Assembly (NCBI RefSeq): GCF_000299335.2
Contig: NZ_CP004387.1
Coordinates: 4,046,994 to 4,110,993, forward strand
Source: Isoalcanivorax pacificus W11-5
GTDB lineage: Bacteria; Pseudomonadota; Gammaproteobacteria; Pseudomonadales; Alcanivoracaceae
DNA: 64,000 bases
Direction: 5' to 3'
This document shows positions 17,929 to 28,300 of the stretch, in pieces. The notes below the pieces were generated by a model. The model did not search any database. It saw only the letters and a list, made by a program, of their open reading frames with translations, and was not told the DNA's origin. Position 1 is the stretch's first letter, and each line of letters begins with the position of its first letter. A program made the translations under genes and the position numbers.

Positions 17929-18607
17929 CTGTTACTCCCGGGCATGCCCGACTGTCGTCCAATCCTTCGGTGTCTGCCGCGCGCAACAGCAAGGTCAGCG
18001 GTTGTGCCATGGTGGGCGGCGGCGCCAGTGCAATGTGTAGCGAGGCCAGCACCTCGCGCAAGGCGGCGTCGCGCACCGCATGGCCCGTGGAGGCCAGCAG
18101 GCGCGATGTCGCGACCCGGCCATCGGCGGCGATATGCAACTGGACCGCCGCGCGGTATGACCCCGGCCGGGTGAGCGCGCTGGCGCACAGCGCCTGCCAC
18201 AGGCTGTGCTGCACCAACGTGGCGTAACGGTGTGCGGCCACCGTGTGTGGCCCGGCCGCGCCAGCGGCGGGCTGCGCCGCCGCGTGGTGACGCCGCAACG
18301 TCAATCCCTGTGCGCCGCTGTAATGCGCTTCCAGCCCGGTGCCGACCAGCAATTGCGTCAGCGCCGCGCTGTCGCTGAAGTGCCCGGCCAGCGCCGTGCT
18401 CCGCCGGCCACTCACCAGGGCGCTGTCGAACAGCACCGCCATGCCGGTCAGCGCACTGTACTGTGCCAGCGCTTCATTCAGCGGCTGCGCCGCGATATCG
18501 AAACGGCGCGCCGCCTCTGCGGCAGCGCCCGACACGAGCAACGCGCACCACACCAGCAGCAACACACCGCCGCGGCGGACCGCGAGGTTCCGACCCGCAT
18601 CCGACAT
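17846..18607 (-). CDS. STN-domain periplasmic signalling protein with TonB-like C-terminus (VreA-like, no barrel)
   Basis: A 253-aa exported protein. A signal peptide or anchor (about 12-32) is followed by an STN domain (about 35-105; RRFDIAAQPLNEALAQYSALTGMAVLFDSALV), the module by which TonB-dependent transducers contact FecR. There is no plug or beta-barrel. Instead the C-terminal half (about 125-215; YRAAVQLHIAADGRVATSRLLASTGHAVRDAALREVL) resembles the TonB C-terminal domain. The final 27 residues are encoded in DNA that also starts the sigma gene. P. aeruginosa VreA is a known receptor-less example. A Pho box lies 123-140 bp upstream, so expression is probably PhoB-dependent. Confidence 0.88.
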   Translation of the reverse strand: MSDAGRNLAVRRGGVLLLVWCALLVSGAAAEAARRFDIAAQPLNEALAQYSALTGMAVLFDSALVSGRRSTALAGHFSDSAALTQLLVGTGLEAHYSGAQGLTLRRHHAAAQPAAGAAGPHTVAAHRYATLVQHSLWQALCASALTRPGSYRAAVQLHIAADGRVATSRLLASTGHAVRDAALREVLASLHIALAPPPTMAQPLTLLLRAADTEGLDDSRACPGVTDVEADHQGPVHPALRGTAQPPELPARQ

Positions 18608-18729
18608 GCACTACACCGGCACTGATCCCGGGCAACGCCCGGCTGGAGGCACCCCGTGACGCGGCCGGACCGCGCCGGCACGTCATTGTTCGGGGATGAA
18701 AGCAAAGACCCTCATCGTGCAGGGCGCAG

Positions 18730-18747
18730 ATGACATTTCGATGACAT
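18730..18747 (-). promoter_or_regulatory. Pho box (PhoB-binding site) upstream of the STN-sigma-FecR genes
   Basis: Read on the minus strand the site is ATGTCAT-CGAA-ATGTCAT. These are two identical heptamers with a 4-nt spacer and an 11-bp period, which is the PhoB site architecture (consensus CTGTCAT, 4 nt, CTGTCAT). Each heptamer differs from consensus only at its first base. The orientation points towards the STN gene, whose ATG is 123 bp away. PhoB control of the comparable vreAIR genes in P. aeruginosa is established; for this organism it is inferred. Confidence 0.8.
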
Positions 18748-18843
18748 GACTCGCGAGCGGCCTGGTCCTGAGCGCATTACACAGAACACGCTTCCTTCTT
18801 CAATACCGGCGATATGGCGCTCCAGGATCGAGACATTTATTTG

Positions 18844-18858
18844 AAACATGGCATGTTT
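18844..18858. promoter_or_regulatory. 15-bp palindrome, possible operator
   Basis: AAACATG-G-CATGTTT is a perfect dyad with 7-bp arms around one base in the divergent intergenic region. It lies upstream of the small secreted-protein gene and about 100 bp from the Pho box. No regulator can be assigned. Confidence 0.3.
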
Positions 18859-18971
18859 GTTACCTGAACTTTTCAGACTTTTTCAATATGCCCTTTGTTC
18901 ATTTCATATGCATAGTCAATGCATCGATACGCTATACTTTCTCTCACTGTTTCCGTACCGGAATTCTGGCT

Positions 18972-19316
18972 GTGAATAAAATAGTTTTCTGGATAATTCC
19001 ACCGTTAATGACCTTGTGCGGTATTTCTCCGGCCAGCGAGAGTGAGGAGATGCCCAGTTGCATTTCGGTCGAGGTCAATGGCAGCCGCAGCCCCAGCTAC
19101 GATTGCCTGAGCAGGATGATGGCGCCGCAGGGAGATACCGCATCCGGTTCGCTTCCCCAGTTTGATTCCGCAGCAGTGATCAACCGGGGCGGCAACCAGC
19201 TCGGTCTGTTCAATCGCGCTGCCACGCAAATCCGCATGGGCAGCAACTTCGGCCACAGTATCTATCCCAATACCCCTGCACGCACATCGCCACCCAATCC
19301 ACTGGTGCCCAGATAA
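18972..19316 (+). CDS. Small secreted protein of unknown function
   Basis: The only plus-strand gene in the signalling/secretion region. From the GTG at 18972 it encodes 114 aa: a signal peptide (KIVFWIIPPLMTLCGISPASES, about residues 3-24) and a mature part of about 90 aa with two Cys (in PSCISVEVNG and YDCLSRMM), no long hydrophobic segment, and a polar Asn/Pro-rich end. The frame is open further upstream (ATG at 18888), but those codons do not resemble an export signal. No strong ribosome-binding site is visible. It converges on tpsA, with 50 nt between the stop codons. I recognise no family; it may be a secreted or periplasmic partner of the system. Confidence 0.6.
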   Translation: MNKIVFWIIPPLMTLCGISPASESEEMPSCISVEVNGSRSPSYDCLSRMMAPQGDTASGSLPQFDSAAVINRGGNQLGLFNRAATQIRMGSNFGHSIYPNTPARTSPPNPLVPR

Positions 19317-19345
19317 AAAAAACGGCAGCTCCGGGGAGCTGCCGT
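19315..19345 (-). terminator. Rho-independent terminator of tpsA
   Basis: On the minus strand, 21 nt after the tpsA stop codon, ACGGCAGCT pairs perfectly with AGCTGCCGT around a 6-nt GC loop. Eight T residues follow (19315-19322 as A on plus). On the plus strand the hairpin lacks a T tract, so it should not end the convergent gene efficiently. Confidence 0.85.
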
Positions 19346-19366
19346 GGGTGTAGCGTGGTGTATCTG

Positions 19367-22300
19367 TTACATCAGGTTCGCACGTTCTTCTTCCGTCAAT
19401 CGGGCTTTCGCTTCTTCTGAAAGCGGGCCGCTCCCCAGCACATCCAAAGGCAGTGACCCACCACTCATGGGCGCCCCTGCGCCCGGCGCCAATGATTCAT
19501 CACCAAAGCCAAGAATCTCCACGGTAATGATGGAAGGCTGCGTGCTGTTGTTGCGCCGGGAGACGGTTTCCGCCGCTTGCGATGCTGCCGTGCTGGCAGA
19601 GCTTGCTGCCGTCAGTGCGCCGGTGTTGACGGCGGCCACCACCGGAATACCCTGCGATTCACCCTGCACCTGTATGTTGTCGGCATTGAGCACCTGCAAG
19701 GCAGCGATGTTGACGTTACCGGACACACGAATCCCTGCTTCGCCCGCATCAACGGTGCCCAGCGGTGCGATCAGGTCGATGTCGCCCGGCTCGACACCGG
19801 CGATCGGGTTGAGCGTGGCGATACCGGCGCCGGAGCTCGGTGCGTTCGGTGACAGCGCAACGTTGCCCCACTGGTCGTACACGCGCAGCGGCGGCGTATA
19901 GACCTGTGTGGTCTGCGAACCACGCCCGGCGTTGATGTCGCCCTCTTCGGACCAGGCCTGGATGTCACCGCCGAACACCGTCATCACCCGGCTCTGGCCA
20001 AGCAGAATGCTGTCGCGGGATAACTGGCGGATACTGCCTTCGCCCAGTGTCACGACACCGGCAGTGCCAGCCGGGTCGGTTCCCTCGACACCGAGCGTCT
20101 GGGCACCGGACGGTGTCAGCAGATGAATGTCTCCGCCGCGCAGCGTCTGGATACCCGCATCACCGAACATCACCAGATCACCACCGGCGCTGTCTTCTTC
20201 CGCGCGCTCCGGGAACGCCGCTTCGATCACGCGGCGGCCGCGCAGATAACTGCCCGGCCGCGGGCCGTCGGCATCGTTGAATTCACGACCGCTGGCGAGC
20301 AATTCCGCGAACAGCACCTGCCGCGCAAAGATTTGCTGCGCACTGTCGTTGAGGCCGGCAAATACCGCCAGTGCGCTCTCCAGATTGTCACCCTGGAAGC
20401 CGTAGCGCGCCGCCAGCCACTCGATCAGTTCGTCGGTGTACAGCGCGGCGACGCGATCCGGTTGATCTGCCAGTGGCATGTCCTGATCTGCCAGCTTGGC
20501 CGGGTCCAGGTAACGTGACAGCAGGCCGTCCACATCCAGCGGCGAGTCCGCCAGGCCGGCCATGACGGCGATGTCCGCGCCACGGCGGCTGTCACCCTGC
20601 ACCACCGGACCGAGCGATACGATGCTGGCCTGGTCCTGCATCAGGATGGAGCCGCCGGCGGAGACTTCCAGCAGGCCGGGGCCGGCGACGCTGAAATTGC
20701 TGGTGAGGATGCGGCCGCCGGCGTGGACGCGGGAGATGTCGTTGTCGTTGTGGTGGAGGAAGAGGTTGCCTCGGCTGGTGGCGCCCTGGTACAGGTTGGT
20801 GATGCTCACTGATTCCCCAATGGCACGCCCTGAACTGATGATATCGCCGCCTGCGGATAGCCATGTCGGGCCGCCAGAGACGTACCAGGTATCACCGCCA
20901 TACTGAGGCCCGAAGGTCACCATCTCGCCCAGGTTGATGTCTACGATGTCACCTTCCGATGCATAGACGTAGGAGATGTTATTGGAGCGCGTCTGAGCCA
21001 GGGATTCCGGTGTCGCCGTATTGGGCCCAAACGCAAACAAGGCCCCCTTTCCGTCCCTTCCGCCTTGTCCATCCAGCGCTACTCGCTCGTAAACATTGTC
21101 AACCCGTTGTTCATTCTGCGCGCCTTGATTCAAGGTGCCCACAAAGGCCGGGTTGAATGGCGTTGCTATCGCATCCTCGGAGGCAGAGGATTCACTTATA
21201 TTTATATCACCACCATAAATGCTGTGCTTCGCGAGCAGATTAAGCACGCCGCTCTCGGAAGGCGCCATCCAGATGCCGTAGATCTCACTGATCTGATATT
21301 CGTTCAGGCCACCACCAGTTGCTGCAGCGCCAAAGAAGATATTCTCGCCCGATGCAATGCTGAACTTGGCCGGGTAAATGAAACGTTCTCCATCAGAAGA
21401 GGCGTTCATGACTTCGTTCAAGCGGCCATACTGGTTCCTCTCAACGTACTGTGTGCCGGCAGCAACACTGGCTCCGGACGATGCAAGCGTCAGCGCAGTG
21501 CTATCTGTCCAGAGAGAAAACCAGGTTTCCCCTCCTGCCACCTTGTTGCCTGCGTGTTCGAAGGGCAACGCCGTGATGCCGGCCACCCTGCCCGGATCAC
21601 TCACGCCCGCCAGCACCAGATCACCCAGCGCATTCAGCGTGAACTGGCTGTCGCCTGGCGCCAGGACCAGGCCACCCGCAGCATTAACGATGCTGCTTTC
21701 ATAGGCCGACTGGTACTGCCACTGGTTGTTGATTCCTGCGCTGTCTCGACCACCATAGAAGCGCTGCATGCCGCCAACTGCCCGCGTCGACACCGATGTC
21801 TGGCCGCGGAGATTCACTATCAGCCCCGACAGATCCTGCATTCCTGTCTGAGTTTTCATCACCTGGGCTGAGTACAAAGGATTCAGGGCGCCGCCCACAT
21901 GAATCGAAATGTCTCCTCCCCCCGTGAGGGAAATCCGGTCTTCCTCAACCCTGCCGGTACCACCCACAATGACCGAGAGCCCTTCGCTCTTTGGGGCACC
22001 CGCTGCATTAAGCATTTGCCCATTGGTCTTGCCCGCATTGATGATGCCCGCATCACCCCCAACGGTCAGTGCAACATTCCCTCCGCCCAACGTGCCCAGG
22101 CCTGTAAAGCCGACAAGGTAGGGCGTATTGCTGACGGAAAGCAGTTCCTCGGGTGAATATTCAGACTGCGTTGCATTTGAACCCGTGTAAATATCCGGCA
22201 CGCTGCTCTGGTCGACGTAAGTGCCGAAGTTGATCCACCAGGCCGTGTTGACGGAAGAAACATCTGATATATCACCAGTCCCCTGTCGCCAGAGCCAGTT

Positions 22301-25300
22301 ACCTATTGCCGACATCGACGCGGCACGTCTTACTGCCAGGTTTGAGGCCGTATTGCTCAGCAAGGCACTTGACATTGTCCCGGTAAGATCCCCACCTGCG
22401 GTCAGGCTGAGATTGCCGCCCGCTGTCGGGAACCAGGCCTGGTACAGGCCGGTATCCGGCTGCACCAATGCCTCGTAGTCTTCTATACCGTGTGCGTCAC
22501 TCAATACATTGCCGTTACCCAGTGCCCGGTCGCGGTTGAAACCCGCATCCACTGAAAGCGGTGTTCCGGCAGTGTAAACGCCGTACATGGATTCAATCGC
22601 CACATCACCGGCGGCGACGATGTCGAGATCTCCCGTGCCGGTTCGGACAACGCTGAAATGTACCCCGGAGTAAACTTCATCGACTTTAACTGGCGTTGGT
22701 GGTTCTTCAGGTTCGAGTATTTCCGTACAGAACCGCGCGAATGCAGCCAGCCTACATAAGGATGGATTTGCCGCAGTACCTTCTTTCCAAGTCGGATTAC
22801 GCTCTTCACCGGCAGCATTCCAGTAATATCCCGGTTCGAGCTCCAAACACATCCCCTCGGTCTCGCACGACTCAATCTCATCGCTCGAAACAAGTTCCAG
22901 GGATGGCTTCCCGTCTGGATTCCCAGGGGCCCACACCATAGTACCGGGCACAGCAAATACAGCCGCAAATTGATAATGATGATCTGATAGCGTCAAGTTT
23001 CCTGTTGTCGCCAATGGCCGGGCCATCCGGGTATCGGACGCTGCAATGTCTGCTCCTGCAACCAATCGCATATCCCACGATTGAGATCCTGATGACAGCA
23101 TAGCTGCTACCGCCCAATTCTCGCCTTGTCGACTACCTGTACTCGACCGAAGCGGGATTTCTTCCATGCCGTCCGGCAAAACCAGATCGGTTTCTTTTGG
23201 GAGAACGGCGCCAACCTTCAAAGCCAGATTCTCTGCCAGCACGACCGGGTCCATCAATGTGCCGGTTGCCGTACGCATTCGCACCGGCAGCGGTACGCCC
23301 GCCGGCCAGATAACGTTATTGATCGGCGTATGTTGTGCCAGCATAAAGCCGACACCCAGCATTGAGCCTGCCCCCAAAACCAGGGGTTCATGCAGCAACG
23401 TGCCCGCAGCGTATACATTGCCTGCGGCATCGGTGACATCGCCACGCAATATTGTGTTGGCAGGCAATGTGGTGTCCTGGCCAAGCATCACCGGCACAGG
23501 AAGCTCGGTACCGGCCTGCATGATGAAACCCTGCAACGGCACGTCGTAGTTCAGCACACGCCCCGCAGGGAATGTCGTACCCTGAGCCAGGGTCACACCG
23601 GCTCCCGGCACGATCACATCGACGCCGTACGGGTTCACACCCGGCAACAGTACCCAGCCGTTGTCGTCCGGCGTTTCCGGCGGCGGCGCGAAACCGTCGT
23701 TGATACTGCCGTAGATATTCAGATCGCCACCGGCGCGAATGGCCAACGCACCTGCTTCGCCGGAACCATGGACTGCGGTTTTTTGTGTGTTCGGATTGAG
23801 ACTGGCGTAACGATGACCGGACAGGTCCAGATCCCCCTGCACCACCAGATCGCCATCCGCGGTGGCGCTGACGATTTCCACCGAAGGCCGCAGGTGGAAT
23901 ACCTCTCCGTTGCCGTCGCGCAATCCCGCCAGGCGGGCAAGCAAGTCGTTGTTCTGCAATGCTGCGTCGATAAAGTCCTCGCTGTCTTCGTGCTTGGCAT
24001 CCAGGTAATCCTGGTCAATGACCTGATAGGGCCGGCCGCTGGCCGCCTCATCGGTGCCATAACGCGCATCGTCGTAACGCCAGTTGCCCTGCACGGCGAT
24101 ACTGCGTGCGCCGCTGACGGAGACCGGACCCTGAACATTGATGTCCATATCCCCGCTGGTCGCGCTGTCTAGGCGCGGTGCGGTCAGCGTCACAGTGCCC
24201 AGCGCACGGCCATCGTGTTGCCCGGCGCCGGTGCCGGCGGGTGCTTCGGTGCCGAAGCGCAGATCCATGCGCGCACCGTTCGCCAGCGTCAGGGTGCCGT
24301 CACCCGAGTTCAGCTCAATGATGGCGCGATTCGGTGCCTCGATGATCTGGCCGTAGCTGTCCACGCGCAGGATTTCGCCATGGGCGTCAAGCACGGCGTT
24401 GTCGGTTAGGGTCAGGCCCTGTTTGCCGGCCAGACGAATACTGCCCACCTGTGCGCCGGAAGCATCAATGCGGCCGTTGACCGTCAGCAGACCGTTATCC
24501 AGCGAAATGCTCACGTCGCGCGCGCGCACTTCGTTGCCGACCGTCAGGTCGCCCTGTTTTATCTGGAAGTGGCGGGCACCGAACACTTCACCCTCGGTCA
24601 GGCGTGCGTTCAGTGAGGCGAAGTCACCGAGGCTCTGCGCCCGGATATCCACGCGACCGGACTCATAAGGCACCCAAGTGCCGCCGGCGTCGTATTCACC
24701 GCTGCTCTGGCCCAGGATGTCGCCCAGCAGCATCACTTCGCCCGCGTCTTCATCGACCGCCACGGCGGTGAGGCTGCCGGCGTGGTTGTTCTCTGCGGAA
24801 AGATCTATCTCGCTGCCGGCGCTCTGGTGGATATTGCCGCTGGCGCTTTCCAGCGTGACGTTGCCGCCCCAGCTATAACGGCTGACATCGTCGAAAAGGA
24901 TTTCGCGGCCCGCCATATCGATCTGCGCGGCGTCTGTCAGGATCACGTCATCTTCGGCGGCCAGGGTCAGTTTGCCGCTGGGCAGCATCACCTGCGTATC
25001 CAGCGTGACCTGTTGCCCCTGGAACACCAGGGTGGCGCCGAGCGCGTCATCCCGATCAGGCAATTCGGTGCTGGCGCCATCCGGGGTCGTCAGCAACAGG
25101 TTACCACCGGCACGCACACTGCTTACCGCGCCGGCTTCGCCGGTGATCACGGGGGTTTCGATACGCAGGTTGCCACCGTGGTATTGCCAGCCTTCACCGG
25201 TGACGTAATCGCCACGGGACTGATACACCGACAGTGCGCCCTGGTTGTTGGCGGTGAACACTTCAGTCGCACGCAGGACCACATCGGAGAAGCCCAGGAT

Positions 25301-28300
25301 CATGCGCTCCACGGTTTCCGTGCCGCCTGGGCGGCTGTCCGGGCCGTAACCGAGCTCGATCACGTCGGCATGGATGTTGAGACGCCCGCTGCCGGTACCC
25401 GGGCCGATCTGGTCAGCGTTACCTACTGGTGCCGGCGGCGTGCCGGTCGTGCCGTTCCAGACCAGGTGGCCGGTTTCGATAGTGACGGTATTGTCGGCAT
25501 CACCGGCCCCCATGATGGCCGGCGTGGTCAGCACGAAGGTTTCCAGTGTCGAAGCACCATTGTCGTCCAGGGTGGAGAGTGTGATGTCGCCGAACACGTT
25601 CAGACCCTGGGAAGCACTCAGGCTGAAGCGCTCCATGGCCGGTGCGCCGGTGGCCGTGTCGCCAGTGAGCAGGCGTTCGAGCACGCTCTGGTTGAAGGAG
25701 AAGCCGTCCGGCAGGACGCCTGCTGCTGCAGCCGCTGCCAGTGACGCGGTGTCGCCCAGATTGACGGCGCCCAGTGCCAGTGCCAGATCCCGGGTGCCGT
25801 AGAGCGTCGAATCGTCCAGCAGCAAGTCGCTGCCCGTGGCGAACGCCAGCGTCCCTTCGGAATACAAGGTGGTTGCAGGGGCCTCAGCCTGACCTGATGC
25901 ACCAATGCTGATGGCCGCGGGACGTGTGGTGCTGGAATCCTGAAATAACACCTGGTGCGCGCCATTGGAGGCAATGACTGCCGCCCCCTGGACATTGAGG
26001 GTGTAGCCGCTTCCAGCATCCAGCGATACCTCACCCTGGCCAAGCGTGTCGACGCCCGCGCCACGCTCAATGGTCAGTGCGTTGTTCATGCCTGCAGCGC
26101 CCAGAATGACTTCCGATGCCCGCAACATGGTGCCTTCTCGCAAGGTCAGGCTACCGCCGCCCTGGATGATCAGCATGCCGGGGTTGTTGGCAGGGTCTTC
26201 ACGCACCTGCGCGCCAATCACCAGCCGCTCGGCATTCTCCGCCAGTGCATTGAGCGTGACGTCGTCCAGGGAAACACCGGTGAAGCCGATCGTCCGGCCC
26301 TCTTCAGCAGACACAACTTCCAGCACCGGACTCGCGCCACTCCCTTCTATCTGGACCGTTGCGCCATAGCCACCGTCCGCAGCCTCCGCCTTCAACTGAC
26401 CGGCAAAGGTCAGCGCAGAATGGTCCGGGTCAAGGGACGCCAGCCGCAAGGCCAATGTCTTGGCATCTTCGGGTAGCGCGGCCCGCAACGCGCCGGAAAC
26501 CGCCGCCGTCGAGGCGACAAACTCCGAATAGGTGGTTTCGTTGTATTGGGAATAGCGGCGCACCAGGTCCGAGGCAGTCAGAAACACCTGGCGCGCCAGT
26601 GGGTCGCGGACGGTGGTGCCGGCAATGCCGAAGTGCGCGGGTGCACTCCAGGAGCCGTTTCGCATTGGTGCCGTACCCGTCGCCAGCACGCCACCATTGA
26701 CCTCGACCCTGAAGGCGCCAGGCAACAACGCATAGGTGGACGGCATCAAGGTATAGGTCCCCGCCGGCAGGCCGGGAACACCTTCACCCAGGGTGATCTG
26801 CTGACCGATCAGCGGGTCACTCGCCCCGCGCGCCGGGTCTATGGGGGCATAGCCGGACACGGCGCCCGGCACGATGGCATAGACCGGATTGGTGGCAAGC
26901 TCCGGGAACACGACACCCTCTGGCGTCACCCGAATCAGCGGGGCGAAACGGACGTCACTGGAACCGCCACGCCCGGCCACGAAGCCGGCGCCGAGCAGCT
27001 CACCTCCGCCAGACAGGTCCAGCACTGCGTTCTCTTCTACCAGCAGGCTGCCAGTGTTGATGTCTACCTTTGAGGCGTTGTTGCCTGCCGTCAGCCAGGC
27101 ACTGACATCCACTTCCTCGCCACCATACAGCCAGGTGATGTCGTCCACCGTGCCGCCATAGGGCACGACCAGACCGGCACCGCTTACCGAGGTGAGGCTG
27201 CCCGGCATCAGGACCACACGGCTGACAGGGTCCACCACGTTACCCGCGCCCAGGCGGATGATTCCGAGTGGCGCACGCAACACGCCGGCCTGCTCAATGG
27301 TGCCAGCCCGCAATTCCAGCGTGCCAAAAACCGAGTAGGGCTGGTCCGGCAGATCGCCGTCGGTAGAGCGGGATATACGCAGTGTGCGTTCAGTATCCAG
27401 CGTTGTGCTGGTGAGATAGCCCGCCGTGACGGTCGCTGAAGCCCCGGTCGCGGGATAGACCTGTGCCGCAGAAATGCTGAGATCACCGGGCAGCGTCAGT
27501 GCCGTCGCGCTGTCTGAAGCATGGTTGAGGAACCGCAGGTCCCCCGTGCTGGTCAGGCTGACCTGATCAAAGCCGACGCGATCCATCGCCTCACCACCGG
27601 CCACCGCTGGCGCACCGATGCTGGTACGCACCTGGTCGCGCACATCAATGTGATCTGCCTCCACAGCGAGATGTGCCGCAGACATCGCCTGCATGGCGGA
27701 CAAGGCGCCTGTGCCGTTGGGATTGAGCTCCGACCTGACCCGGCCAGGCGACAGCGTGTTCTGACCATTGGCTCCCGCCAGCAGCACATAGGGGGCTTCG
27801 AGGTGTACCCGGGCATCATCGGCGGCCCCTTCCGCGAGGCCGATAACCTGCGCATACACGGAGAGGCTGCGCCCCAGTTGAAGCGAGACATCCCCGTCGA
27901 AACTGAGCGCCCCTTCACTCAGCAGACTCAACTGGTCAAAACCACCCTGCGTGACCTGATCCACGCTTAACACCGCCTGGCCAAATGTCGGCAGTTGGTC
28001 TGATATCTCGACGGCGTTTTCGCTGACAATCAGCTCACGGTAGGCGCGCGTTTCCGCCGGGGCCGCATTGAGATACGCCGGCGATCCAAGCACCAGACTG
28101 AGCAGCCCGCCAGAGGCACCCTCACCACCCGACCGGGCCTGCATTTCACCGTTCAGCAGCAGACCGTTGTTGGATGCCAGCTGAATCTCGCCACCGTGGG
28201 ACGCCAGCTCGGTCGGTACCGCCAGACCTGTCGGCGTCAGCCTGGCGCTTGCCCCCGACGCATCCAGCACAGCGCCCTCCCGGATCACCACAAAGGCATC

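Larger units (their letters stand above)
18608..18971. other. Intergenic region between divergent genes, carrying the Pho box
   Basis: This 364-nt gap separates the minus-strand STN gene from the plus-strand secreted-protein gene. It contains the Pho box at 18730-18747 and an AAACATG-G-CATGTTT palindrome at 18844-18858. A TATACT hexamer at 18933-18938 could be the -10 of the plus-strand gene, although no good -35 is seen. The part from 18780 onward is clearly more AT-rich than the flanking genes. Confidence 0.6.

Noticed and set aside
19322-19345. Hairpin as a terminator for the plus-strand secreted-protein gene
   Set aside because: On the plus strand the stem is followed by GGGTGTAG rather than T residues; the T tract exists only on the minus strand.
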